From Actinomycetes bacterium (GTDB lineage Bacteria > Actinomycetota > Acidimicrobiia > Acidimicrobiales > Palsa-688), in NCBI GenBank assembly GCA_021838445.1, contig JAKCDU010000005.1, positions 1 through 64,000 on the forward strand: a stretch of 64,000 nt of DNA, in the 5' to 3' direction. Within the stretch, counting starts at the first letter, position 1; each line of letters opens with the position of its first letter. The notes under the pieces were generated by a model, which ran no database searches, was not told the DNA's origin, and saw only the letters and a list, made by a program, of their open reading frames with translations. Shown here in pieces: positions 17,683-25,882 of this stretch. Made by a program: the position numbers and the translations under genes.

Positions 17683-17931
17683 TTGGCCCTCCTCGGTCTT
17701 TCGGTGGGCGAGGCGGTGCGCTGGCGGGCGACCGGCGGATCGCGCTGGCACAACGGGCGGGTCACCCGCCGCGAGCGTGATGGCAGCGTCGGCGTCACCG
17801 ACGCCCGGGGGTCGCAACGCAGCCTGCCCGTCGACCGGCTCGAGGTCCGCTGCGCCGGGCCCCGGGGCGGAAGCGGCTGGGAGCCACTGAGCCAACGGGC
17901 ATCGCGCACCGAGCAGCTACGCCTCCTCTGA
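17683..17931 (+). CDS. small basic protein, SH3/KOW-like
   Basis: An 82-residue protein that I cannot place by name. The pattern LSVGEAVRWRATGGSRWHNG followed by VTRRERDGSVGVTDARG and RSLPVDRLEV reads as a small five-stranded beta barrel of the SH3/KOW kind: alternating hydrophobic residues, short turns and a basic surface. The start is unsure (TTG 17683 or GTG 17701). It lies alone between two convergent transcription units. The region 17513-17682 before it shows no gene. Confidence 0.5.
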   Translation: MALLGLSVGEAVRWRATGGSRWHNGRVTRRERDGSVGVTDARGSQRSLPVDRLEVRCAGPRGGSGWEPLSQRASRTEQLRLL

Positions 17932-18016
17932 CCCAGGCGCCCCCGGCACCGACGCAGCCCGGGGGCCGGCCGGGCCGGGCCCGGGGCGCTCCCTCGGCCC
18001 GCTCGCCCGGCGGGGC

Positions 18017-18967
18017 CTACGGTCGGGGCGCCAGGTCGCGGACGGCTTGGCGCAGGTCGGCCCCGGCGGCCACCACGAGCAGGGTCACGGTCGTCACACC
18101 GGCGTCGAGGTAGGCCTGGACCTTGGCCCGGATCTGGGTCGGGGAACCGCTCAGGATGAGGTCGTCCACCACGGCCTCGGGTATGGCCTCCAGCGCCGCT
18201 GTGCGGTCCCCGGCCCGCCACGCGTCCCACATCCCCTGCAAGCTCGGACCCCGGCCCAGCCACTCGTGGAACGCGGCGTAGACCGGGACGTTCAGGTAGG
18301 CGGCCACCATCCGCCGCCCGACGGCCAGGACGGCTTGGCGGTCCTCGCTCGGGAGCACGAACAGGCGGGCCACGATCTCCTTGCCCGGCCCGACCTCGGC
18401 CACCACCCGGGCCACGTCCGCGGCCCCCAGCCAGTTGATGACCGCGCCGTCGCCTTCGCGGCCGGCCAGGCGCAGCATGCCCGGCCTGAGCCCGGCCACG
18501 AGTATGGGGGGCACGACCTGCGGGGGGCGCGCCAGGCGGAACCCCCGGACCTCGAAGGTGTCGTACGCCGCGCTGACCTTCTCGCCGGCCAGGGCCGACC
18601 GCAAGAAACGCACCATGTCCCGGGTGCGGCGGTAGGGCTGGTCGAACGAGAGCCCGTTCCACCGTTCGACGATGACATCGGACGAGGTGCCGACGCCGAG
18701 CACGAACCGGCCCGGCGCCGCTTCGGCGAGGGCGGCGGCGCTCTGGGCGAGCAGCGCCGGGCCTCGGGTGAAGGTGGGAATGATGGCCGTGCCCAGCCGG
18801 AGACCGGGAGCCCAGGTCGCGCTCATGGCCAGGGGGGTGAACCCGTCGGTACCGTCCGCCTCGGCCGTCCACACGTCGCTGTAACCGAGTTCGGCGACCT
18901 CCTCGATCCAAGGACGATGATCCGCGAGGGGTACCCCGTCGAAGGGGATGGTGATTCCGTAGCCCAT
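18017..18967 (-). CDS. LLM class F420-dependent oxidoreductase
   Basis: A 316-residue bacterial-luciferase-like TIM barrel. Family blocks include GYSDVWTAEADGTDGFTPLA, LRLGTAIIPTFTRGPALLAQSAAALAEAAPGRFVLGVG and PPILVAGLRPGMLRLAGREGDGAV. Actinobacterial members of this subgroup use the deazaflavin F420, and a CofC/FbiD gene for F420 synthesis lies at 56.7 kb. The substrate is unknown. Hydride transfer by F420H2 is inferred from the subgroup; an FMN-using luciferase-like enzyme is the alternative. Confidence 0.83.
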   Translation of the reverse strand: MGYGITIPFDGVPLADHRPWIEEVAELGYSDVWTAEADGTDGFTPLAMSATWAPGLRLGTAIIPTFTRGPALLAQSAAALAEAAPGRFVLGVGTSSDVIVERWNGLSFDQPYRRTRDMVRFLRSALAGEKVSAAYDTFEVRGFRLARPPQVVPPILVAGLRPGMLRLAGREGDGAVINWLGAADVARVVAEVGPGKEIVARLFVLPSEDRQAVLAVGRRMVAAYLNVPVYAAFHEWLGRGPSLQGMWDAWRAGDRTAALEAIPEAVVDDLILSGSPTQIRAKVQAYLDAGVTTVTLLVVAAGADLRQAVRDLAPRP

Positions 18968-18992
18968 CGCCGGATCGTAACGGGCGGGCGCC

Positions 18993-19151
18993 TCAGGCGG
19001 CGTGCTTCTCGGTGCGCTCCGCGGCGCTGCGCACTATCTCGGCGAGCACCCGGCGCGCTTCGGCCACGCCCCGCTTGCCGATCTCCCGGGTGTGGGCGTC
19101 GAGGTGGAAGTCCGAGTCGTCTCGATCGAGAAGCGCAAGCTGTTCGGCCAT
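18993..19151 (-). CDS. small conserved-looking hypothetical protein (52 aa)
   Basis: A 52-residue frame starting at ATG 19151 with the sequence pattern MAEQLALLD...DFHLDAHTREIGKRGV and then an amphipathic Ala/Arg/Glu-rich helix. The low share of rare residues and the helix-forming C-terminus look like a genuine short actinobacterial protein. It lies 25 nt upstream of the LLM oxidoreductase start on the same strand, so it probably leads that transcript. I do not know its function. It is divergent from the thiolase gene with an 87-bp gap. Confidence 0.6.
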   Translation of the reverse strand: MAEQLALLDRDDSDFHLDAHTREIGKRGVAEARRVLAEIVRSAAERTEKHAA

Positions 19152-19238
19152 GTAGTCATTGTTCCGCAGGGGTGTGACAATCAAGCAGGGTCGCCGGTCA
19201 CAAAGGTTCGAGGCGCCGGCTCCGGGTAGCATCGGGTC

Positions 19239-20414
19239 ATGCCAGGTGTAGTCATCATCGACGCCGTCCGGACTCCCGTGGGCCGGCGCAACGGCGGCCT
19301 CTCCACGGTTCACCCAGCCCAACTTCTGGGGACCGCCCTCCAGGCGCTGCTGGCTCGTACCGACATGGACCCGGCCGAGATCGGTCAGGTCGTCGCCGGA
19401 TGCGTGTCGCAGGTCGGTGAGCAGTCTTTCAATATCGCCCGCACGGCGTGGCTGGCCGCCGGCCTGCCCATCTCCACCGCCGCCACCACCGTGGACACGC
19501 AGTGCGGGTCCAGCCAGCAGGCGGTCAACCTGGCGGCCAGCCTGGTCCAGTCGGGCACCGTGGACGTGGCCGTGGCGTGCGGTGTCGAGTCGATGACCCG
19601 GATACCCATCGGCTCCAACTCGTCCAAGAAGCTCGGGTTCGGGGTCCCCATCCCCAAGACGTACTTCCAGCAGCACGAGTTCACCTCCCAGTTCGAGGGG
19701 GCCGAGCGCATCGCCGAGCGCTGGGGGATCAGCCGCGCCGACGCCGACTCGTTCGGGCTGGCCTCTCAGCAGAAGGCGGCCACGGCATGGCGCGAGGGCC
19801 GCTTCGACACCCAGATCACCCCGGTGGCGGCGCCGGTGCTCGACGAGGAGGGCAAGCCGACAGGGGAGGTCATCGATGTCACCCGCGACGAGGGCCTGCG
19901 TGACACCAACCTCGAAGCCCTGGCCGCCCTGAAGCCCGTGGCCCGGGAGAACGGGGTGCACACGGCCGGGTCCTCGTCTCAGATATCCGACGGGGCCGGC
20001 GCCCTGCTCCTCATGTCCGAGGAGAGAGCGGCGGCGCTGGGCCTCACCCCCAAGGCGCGGATCGTCCAGTCGTGCCTGGTGGGCGTCGACCCGGTACTCA
20101 TGTTGACCGGCCCCATCGACGCCACCCACCTCCTGCTCCAGCGGGCCAAGCTGGCCATCGGGGACATCGACGTGTTCGAGATCAACGAGGCTTTCGCCTC
20201 GGTCGTCCTGGCCTGGGAGAAGGAAGTGCACCCCGATCCGACCGCCGTCAACCCCAACGGTGGGGCCATCGCGCTCGGTCACCCCCTCGGCGGCACCGGA
20301 GTCATCCTGGTCACCAAGGCCCTGCACGAGCTCGAGCGCACCGGCGGCCGACGGGCCCTGGTGAGCATGTGCTGCGGCGGCGGTCTCGGTACCGGCACGC
20401 TGATCGAGCGCTGA
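19239..20414 (+). CDS. acetyl-CoA C-acyltransferase (thiolase)
   Basis: A 391-residue type I thiolase. The nucleophile is C89 in TQCGSSQQA, the catalytic His is H348 in GHPLGGTG, the second Cys is C378 in MCCGGG, and NEAF is intact. It performs CoA-dependent cleavage of 3-ketoacyl-CoA in the last step of beta-oxidation. The sequence resembles mycobacterial FadA-type enzymes, including those for steroid side chains, but substrate cannot be decided. The YdjC gene starts at the base after its stop codon, so the two are translationally close. Confidence 0.92.
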   Translation: MPGVVIIDAVRTPVGRRNGGLSTVHPAQLLGTALQALLARTDMDPAEIGQVVAGCVSQVGEQSFNIARTAWLAAGLPISTAATTVDTQCGSSQQAVNLAASLVQSGTVDVAVACGVESMTRIPIGSNSSKKLGFGVPIPKTYFQQHEFTSQFEGAERIAERWGISRADADSFGLASQQKAATAWREGRFDTQITPVAAPVLDEEGKPTGEVIDVTRDEGLRDTNLEALAALKPVARENGVHTAGSSSQISDGAGALLLMSEERAAALGLTPKARIVQSCLVGVDPVLMLTGPIDATHLLLQRAKLAIGDIDVFEINEAFASVVLAWEKEVHPDPTAVNPNGGAIALGHPLGGTGVILVTKALHELERTGGRRALVSMCCGGGLGTGTLIER

Positions 20415-21248
20415 TTGACGTCACTCGCCGAAGCTCTCGGCTATCCGCCCGACAGCTGCCTGCTGATCGTCACCTGCGACGGCCTGGGCGTCTGCCACGC
20501 CACCAACGCCGGGGTCTACCGGGCGCTGAGGGAAGGCATGGGCCGGGTGGGGGGACTGGTCGTGCCCGGGCCGTGGGCGCGCGAGGCCGCGGCCCGCTAC
20601 CGCGGCGAGGACGTCGGGGTCCATCTCACCCTCAACGCCGAGCTCGACCTGCTGCGGTGGGGCCCCATCACCTACTGCCCCTCGCTGCTCGACGGGGACG
20701 GGGGGTTCCCCCGCACGGTCGAGGACCTCTGGGATCACGCCGACACCGAGGAGGTCCGGCGGGAGTGCCGCGCCCAGATCGAGCGGGCCATCTACTGGGG
20801 CTTCGATGTCACCCACCTGAGCAGTCACCTGGGGGCCCTCGAGTCGCGCCCCGAGTTCTTCGACGTGGCGCTCGAGATGGCCGTCGATTTCGGTCTGCCG
20901 CTACGCCTGCCGGAGGTCTCGGACGAGGCCCGTCTGGGGTTCCCGTTCCGCAAGCTGGCGGCCGAGGAGGGGGTCGTGTCCCCCGACCACCTGATCCGGG
21001 TGCAAGGCACCCGCAGCACCGCCTCCGCCCTCGACCAGCTCCTCTCCAGCCTGCAGCCGGGAGTGACCGAGATCGTCCTGCGCCCCGCCGTCGACAGCGC
21101 CGAGCTGCGCTCGGTGGTGCCCGACTGGGCGGCCCGCGTGGCTGATCACGACCAGGCCATGACGTCGGATTCCCTTCAGGTGCTTTCGGCTCGGCCCCAG
21201 GTGCATCTGATCCGATACCGGGAACTGCGGGAGCTTCAGCGGGGTTAG
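20415..21248 (+). CDS. YdjC/ChbG/HpnK family carbohydrate deacetylase
   Basis: A 277-residue member of the YdjC fold. The metal-site motifs are CDGLGVCHATN near the start, VGVHLTLNAE in the middle and HLSSHLG. The family deacetylates N-acetylated sugars such as chitooligosaccharides or hopanoid precursors. Translation appears to start at TTG 20415 immediately after the thiolase stop codon, which suggests reinitiation. Its stop codon interlocks with the murF stop on the other strand (TTAG, 21245-21248). The link to a thiolase is unexplained. Confidence 0.82.
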   Translation: MTSLAEALGYPPDSCLLIVTCDGLGVCHATNAGVYRALREGMGRVGGLVVPGPWAREAAARYRGEDVGVHLTLNAELDLLRWGPITYCPSLLDGDGGFPRTVEDLWDHADTEEVRRECRAQIERAIYWGFDVTHLSSHLGALESRPEFFDVALEMAVDFGLPLRLPEVSDEARLGFPFRKLAAEEGVVSPDHLIRVQGTRSTASALDQLLSSLQPGVTEIVLRPAVDSAELRSVVPDWAARVADHDQAMTSDSLQVLSARPQVHLIRYRELRELQRG

Positions 21249-22648
21249 TTCGGCCGGGTCAGGCGCTCGGCGACCCACTCGAGGGCGGCGACCCGGCTGC
21301 CCTTGACCAGGATCGCCGTCCCGGGACCGACCTCGCCCAGGCGGGTGGCCACCTCCTCGGGGGCGACCGGCTCCACCCCGTAGTCGGGGGTGGACACGGC
21401 GATCAGCTCGACTCCTAGTCGGGCCGCGAGAGCGGCGATCGAGCGGTGCTCGGCGGGGCCGGTGGCGCCGAGCTCGGCCATCTGGCCGAGCACCGCCACC
21501 CGGCGATCCCCCGGCAAGGCCACGAGAGCCCGCAGGGCGGCGGCGACCGACGCCGGGTTGGCGTTGTAGGAGTCGTTGATCACCCTGGCCCCGGCCGGGG
21601 TGCGCAGCACCTCCATCCTCAGAGGCGAGACGGACCCGGCGGCGAGCCCGGCGACGGCGATGTCGAGCGGGACGCCCGACAGCACCGCCACGGCGAGAGC
21701 GGCCAGGGAGTTGCCCACCTGGTGGGCGCCGCGGGCCTCGAGGCGCACCTCGGCGCGACCCCAGGGTGACCCCAGGCGGAACCGGGGGCGGAGCTCGTCG
21801 TCGAGGGTGACCTCCTCGGCCACCACGTCGGCGCTGACCGACCCCGCTCTGAGGCGGGACCGGCCCGGGGCGGCCTCCTCCACCGCGTAGAGGAGCGTCG
21901 AAGCCGATGTTCGGCTGGCCATGGCCCGGGTCCGGGGGTCGTCGCCGTTGAGCACCGCGAAGCCGCTGGCGGGGAGGGCCTCGACCAGCTCTCCTTTGGC
22001 CTTGGCCACTCCGTCGAGGTCCCCGAACATCTCGATGTGGGCGGCCGCCACGGCGGTGACCACCCCGATGGTCGGTTCCGCCACCTGGCAGAGCATGGCG
22101 ATGTGACCCGGGCCGCGCGCCCCCATCTCCAGCACCACCATCTCGGCGTCCTCGGGGGCGTTGGCCAGGGTGAGGGGCAGGCCCAGCTCGTTGTTGAACG
22201 ACCGGGGACTCGAAACGACCCGCCTCGACGCCGCCGCCGCCGCGGCCAGGTCCTTGGTGGAGGTCTTGCCGACCGAGCCGGTGATGCCGGTCACCGGAAC
22301 GGTGAGGCGGCCCCGCGCCGCCCGGCCCAGGTCGAGCAGGGCGGCGGCGGTGTCGGGGACCACCAACTCCGTGGCAGCCACGCCGGTGACCCGCTCGACG
22401 AGCACGGCGCGCGCACCGGCGTCGACCGCGGCCGTCGCGAAGTCGTGGCCGTCGCGGCCGGCCCGGACGGCCACGAAGAGGTCGCCCGGCGCCAGGGTCC
22501 GGCTGTCGATGGAGACCCCCGCCGAGACCGGGCCCGCCGGTGCCGCCGGTGCCGCCGGTGCCGCCGGCCCGGGCGCCCTGCCCGGCTCGGGGGGTGCGAC
22601 GACCGTCGCACCGGTGGCAGCTACAACCTGGTCGATCGTCCAGTCCAT
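21245..22648 (-). CDS. murF: UDP-N-acetylmuramoyl-tripeptide--D-Ala-D-Ala ligase
   Basis: A 467-residue Mur ligase. The ATP loop GITGSVGKTSTKD, the NELGLPLTL segment typical of MurF, the LEMGARGPGHI block and NDSYNANP are present. The enzyme adds D-Ala-D-Ala to the UDP-MurNAc tripeptide in the cytoplasm. Residues near 20-45 form an Ala-Pro-rich linker coded by a 9-bp tandem repeat. It is divergent from ddl, which makes its D-Ala-D-Ala substrate; the 71-bp gap must hold both promoters. Usually murF lies in the dcw cluster; here it is separate. Confidence 0.93.
   Translation of the reverse strand: MDWTIDQVVAATGATVVAPPEPGRAPGPAAPAAPAAPAGPVSAGVSIDSRTLAPGDLFVAVRAGRDGHDFATAAVDAGARAVLVERVTGVAATELVVPDTAAALLDLGRAARGRLTVPVTGITGSVGKTSTKDLAAAAAASRRVVSSPRSFNNELGLPLTLANAPEDAEMVVLEMGARGPGHIAMLCQVAEPTIGVVTAVAAAHIEMFGDLDGVAKAKGELVEALPASGFAVLNGDDPRTRAMASRTSASTLLYAVEEAAPGRSRLRAGSVSADVVAEEVTLDDELRPRFRLGSPWGRAEVRLEARGAHQVGNSLAALAVAVLSGVPLDIAVAGLAAGSVSPLRMEVLRTPAGARVINDSYNANPASVAAALRALVALPGDRRVAVLGQMAELGATGPAEHRSIAALAARLGVELIAVSTPDYGVEPVAPEEVATRLGEVGPGTAILVKGSRVAALEWVAERLTRPN
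22541..22567. repeat. 9-bp tandem repeat inside murF
   Basis: Three perfect copies of TGCCGCCGG, with partial copies on each side. On the coding strand they encode Ala-Ala-Pro units in the N-terminal linker of MurF. Copy-number changes would keep the frame. Confidence 0.8.
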
Positions 22649-22719
22649 CGGCGTCGATCATCGCATGAGCCGGTGCCGGTGGTGCGCCATCCCGGCCCGG
22701 CCGGAAGCGGACCACTACC

Positions 22720-23847
22720 GTGACCGCCATGGTGGAGAGCTCACGCCCCCGACTGGTGGTCCTCTACGGGGGCCGGTCGGCCGAGCACGAGGTCTCGTGC
22801 GTATCGGCCCTGCACGTGACCTCCGCCGTGGACCGCCGCCGCTACGACCTCGAGCTGGTGGGGATCACCACCGACGGGCGATGGGTGGACACCACGGCGG
22901 CGACGCGGCTGGCCCGCGCCGACCTCCAGGCCCTCCCCTCCCCCGACCGGGTCCTCGCCGAGCACCCCGAGGCCCTCGCCGACGCCCTGGCCACCTTGTC
23001 GGGACCACCCTCCTCGGCGGATCCCTCCTCCCCCGCCGACCGACCCCCTCTGGTGGTCCTACCCCTGGTCCACGGACCGATGGGTGAGGACGGCACCATC
23101 CAGGGCCTGTTGGAGCTGGCCGGTATCCCCTACTGCGGCGCCGGCGTGGCCGGCTCGGCCGCGGCCATGGATAAGGGGCTGACCAAGGCGTTGCTCAGCT
23201 CGGCCGGCTTGCCCCAAGCCCGCTACCTGTACCGGCACGAGAGCGACATCGACGAGGACTTCGCCCAGACCGTGGAGCGCGAGCTCGGGTGGCCGGTCTT
23301 CGTCAAGCCGGCCAACATGGGTTCGTCGATCGGGATAACGCGGGTGGGAGGTCGTGACGGCCTCGACGAGGCCCTGCGGACGGCCGCCCGCTACGACAGC
23401 TCGCTCGTGGTCGAAGAAGCCGTCGAAGGCGCCCGCGAGTTGGAGATGGGGGTGCTCGGCTGGCCGGACCTGCGCACCTCGGTGCCCGGGGAGATCAGGC
23501 CGAGCCGGGACTTCTACGACTTCGCCGACAAGTACCTCGAGGGCCGCGCCGAGCTGGAGATCCCGGCCCGGGTGCCCGACGATGTCGCAGCCGAGATGAG
23601 CCGCCTGGCGGTGGCCGCGTGCCGGGCGACGCGGGTCGACTCCATGGCCCGGGTGGATTTCTTCTACGCCCCGGGGCGGGGCCTGCTGATCAACGAGATC
23701 AACACCATCCCCGGGTTCACCCCCATATCCATGTACCCGCGGATGTGGGCGGCGAGCGGCCTGCCCTATACGGAGCTGATCGACACCCTGGTGGCCCAGG
23801 CCGGGGCCCGCTGGGCCCGGCGGCAGCGCTTCGAGACCGGCCGCTGA
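22720..23847 (+). CDS. ddl: D-alanine--D-alanine ligase
   Basis: A 375-residue ATP-grasp ligase. The N-terminus LVVLYGGRSAEHEVSCVSA, the region VKPANMGSSIGI, the serine loop after it and NEINTIPGFTPISMYP are diagnostic. The enzyme joins two D-Ala residues for peptidoglycan. The start is GTG 22720 or ATG 22729; the conserved part begins ten codons later, so either fits. It is divergent from murF, which uses the dipeptide, so the pair may share control. A 30-residue Ser/Pro/Ala-rich insert at about residues 85-110 is longer than in most homologues. Confidence 0.94.
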   Translation: MTAMVESSRPRLVVLYGGRSAEHEVSCVSALHVTSAVDRRRYDLELVGITTDGRWVDTTAATRLARADLQALPSPDRVLAEHPEALADALATLSGPPSSADPSSPADRPPLVVLPLVHGPMGEDGTIQGLLELAGIPYCGAGVAGSAAAMDKGLTKALLSSAGLPQARYLYRHESDIDEDFAQTVERELGWPVFVKPANMGSSIGITRVGGRDGLDEALRTAARYDSSLVVEEAVEGARELEMGVLGWPDLRTSVPGEIRPSRDFYDFADKYLEGRAELEIPARVPDDVAAEMSRLAVAACRATRVDSMARVDFFYAPGRGLLINEINTIPGFTPISMYPRMWAASGLPYTELIDTLVAQAGARWARRQRFETGR

Positions 23848-23929
23848 GAGGTTCATCCCGGCTGCGCCGCCCGTACGTGGCGCCCACCCGGACCGGCGCT
23901 CCCACGCCCCACGCCCAGTTCAGTTCAGT

Positions 23930-24829
23930 TCAGCGCACCGCACCTACGACCACCGGCGCCTCCCTGGAGACCACCACCCCTCCGGCCGGCTCGGTGGTGA
24001 CGGCCAGGTACTGCACTCCGCTGCTGGCCCGGAAGGCCATGAAGGCGGGCAGCTGCGAGCCGAGCACCCCGTAGGAGACCCGCTGGGCCCCGACCACGCC
24101 CCACAGCTGGTAGGTCTGCGAGGCCGGGAGGGGGGCCAGCGTGGAGTGGAACAGATAACCCTGCCCGCCGGGCAGGATGACCGCTTCGAGCACGGGGCCG
24201 CCGGGATGCTCCGGCTGGAGCAGCACCGTGCGCTCCCCTGTGGCGGCGAGCGCCTGCTTCACGGTCGCCGCCGAGGGCACACCCGACATGGAGGCGACCT
24301 GGCCGCTGAGCTGGTTGGTCCGACCCTCGAGGCGGGCGACTTCCACCCCGAGGACGGCGACGATGATCACTGCCGCAGCGGCCAGGACCGGCAGCACCCG
24401 CCCGCGGACCCATCGGGGACGACCGCGGTAGCCCCGGTAGCCGTCGACATCGTCGGCGGAGCCACCCCAGGCCGGGCGACGCGGGCGGGAGGCCCGGGCT
24501 CCTTCCCCGAGGCTCGGCCGGCTGCTGCCGGGCGGGGCGAGCGACGGCATGGGTGTGGCCCCCGGCCCGGTCGGGCCGGGGGAGCCGGTCAGTTCGTCGG
24601 GATCGGCGTTGAGCCGGGCCGCCACCCGGTCCCACAGGCCCGACGGGGCGTCCTGGCCGGAGTAGGCGAGGAGACCGACGACCTCCCGGTGGCCGCGCAG
24701 CTCGTCCCGACAGCGGGGGCAGCTCCTCAGATGCTCTTCCAACGCCGCCACCTCGTCGGCATCGACGGCGTCGAGGGCGTAGGCGCCGAGCAGGTCGGAG
24801 GCCTCGGCGTGGGTGATCATTCGGCCCAT
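23930..24829 (-). CDS. anti-sigma factor with zinc site and RskA-type extracytoplasmic domain
   Basis: A 299-residue membrane anti-sigma factor. The zinc-binding anti-sigma motif is H33-x3-C37-x2-C40. A disordered Pro/Gly/Arg-rich stretch follows, then one membrane helix (VLPVLAAAAVIIVAVLGV) and an outer RskA domain with QTYQLWGVV. It should hold the ECF sigma factor encoded just upstream, with release by regulated proteolysis. Start ATG 24829 has GGAG 5 nt upstream and overlaps the sigma gene by 13 nt; ATG 24820 would give an ATGA overlap. Confidence 0.88.
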   Translation of the reverse strand: MGRMITHAEASDLLGAYALDAVDADEVAALEEHLRSCPRCRDELRGHREVVGLLAYSGQDAPSGLWDRVAARLNADPDELTGSPGPTGPGATPMPSLAPPGSSRPSLGEGARASRPRRPAWGGSADDVDGYRGYRGRPRWVRGRVLPVLAAAAVIIVAVLGVEVARLEGRTNQLSGQVASMSGVPSAATVKQALAATGERTVLLQPEHPGGPVLEAVILPGGQGYLFHSTLAPLPASQTYQLWGVVGAQRVSYGVLGSQLPAFMAFRASSGVQYLAVTTEPAGGVVVSREAPVVVGAVR

Positions 24830-25431
24830 GTCCTCTCCGGTAGGTCGCCCGCGGCCGAGGCCACCCCGCCGGTGTCGGCCAGGAGGGACCGCATACGCTT
24901 GAGCCCGCTGCGGATGCGGCTTTTGACCGTCCCCTCGGGGGCGCCCAGCTCCAGGGCCGCCTCCCGGTAGGTCCGGCCCCCGAAGTAGGCCAGCTCGATG
25001 GCCCGCCGCTCCTCGACCGGCAGTTCCTGGACCGCGCCCCGCACCCTCTCGGCCACCGCCAGGTCCCAAACCTCGTGCTCGAGGTCGTACCCCGACTCGG
25101 CGGTGGCCCGGTGGTCGCGTACCTCGCGCTCACGGCGGGCCGTGTCCGAGCGCAGGAGGTCCACGGACCGCCCGTGGGTCTGGGCGAGGAGGAAGGACCG
25201 GAGCGACCCCCTCTCGGGATCGAAACGCTCCGGGTCGTTCCACAGGCGTACGAACACCTCCTGAACGATCTCCTCGGCCCGTCCGGGGTCACCGAGCACC
25301 CGCTTGGCCAGCGCGAACACCGCCCCGCCGTGACGACGGAACACCTCGGCGAGCGCGTCCTCGTGCCAACGCCCGATGGCCACCACGAGCGACGCGTCGC
25401 TCGACTCGGAAAGAGATCGGATCACTGGCAT
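24817..25431 (-). CDS. ECF-family RNA polymerase sigma factor (SigK-like)
   Basis: A 204-residue group IV sigma factor. Region 2 covers FRRHGGAVFALAKRVLGDPGRAEEIVQEVFVRLW, and region 4 includes ELPVEERRAIELAYFGGRTYREAALELG and APEGTVKSRIRSGLKRMR. The overlap with an RskA-type anti-sigma gene supports the SigK group. ATG 25431 is chosen because the longer open frame codes only low-complexity sequence antisense to nothing conserved. No Shine-Dalgarno is obvious. Mca, SCP2-like and this pair lie in one direction, so they may be co-regulated. Confidence 0.88.
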   Translation of the reverse strand: MPVIRSLSESSDASLVVAIGRWHEDALAEVFRRHGGAVFALAKRVLGDPGRAEEIVQEVFVRLWNDPERFDPERGSLRSFLLAQTHGRSVDLLRSDTARREREVRDHRATAESGYDLEHEVWDLAVAERVRGAVQELPVEERRAIELAYFGGRTYREAALELGAPEGTVKSRIRSGLKRMRSLLADTGGVASAAGDLPERTWAE

Positions 25432-25492
25432 CTGTTCGTACCCGCTCGGGATTCCGGATGACCGCGCTGAGGCCGGCGGCGGGGGCGGCTGC

Positions 25493-25882
25493 TCAGACCG
25501 ACGATGCCGCGGCCGACGCCTGGGACCGCCACCGCTCGAAGCCCTCACCGACGGTGGAGGCGAGGAAGGCCAGCAGCACCGATCCCTCACCCGACGCCTT
25601 CAGCCGGCCCCGCATGAACGCCACGCTGGGCTCGATCCGGCCCGAGAGCAGTTCCGGGGCGTCAGAGGCGGCCACGCTCAGCGCCAGGCACGGCGAGTCC
25701 CCGCTACCGGGGCCGCCCGCCACCACCCGCCCGTCGCGGTAGGTCCAGTGGAAGGCGACCTCCCGGCGGGGGGCCGTCGCCACCGCCCAGGACACGGTCC
25801 CCTCGGCTCCCGGGGCGTCGGGCAGATCGGCCCACAGGGCGGCGACCTCGGCGGCCCACTCGGCCGACGCCAGCTCAGCCAC
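25493..25882 (-). CDS. SCP2 sterol-binding-like domain protein
   Basis: A 129-residue single domain. LALSVAASDAPELLSGRIEPSVAFMRGRLKASG matches the SCP2 fold, where a strand leads to a D/P-x-L-x-x-G-x-x-x-P-x-x-A-x-x-x-G-x-x-x-x-x-G pattern. Such domains bind lipids and also occur fused to maleylpyruvate isomerase or mycothiol-dependent DinB proteins. GTG 25882 overlaps the Mca stop by 8 nt, so translation is coupled to the mycothiol amidase. A link to mycothiol chemistry is plausible but unproven. Confidence 0.72.
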   Translation of the reverse strand: MAELASAEWAAEVAALWADLPDAPGAEGTVSWAVATAPRREVAFHWTYRDGRVVAGGPGSGDSPCLALSVAASDAPELLSGRIEPSVAFMRGRLKASGEGSVLLAFLASTVGEGFERWRSQASAAASSV

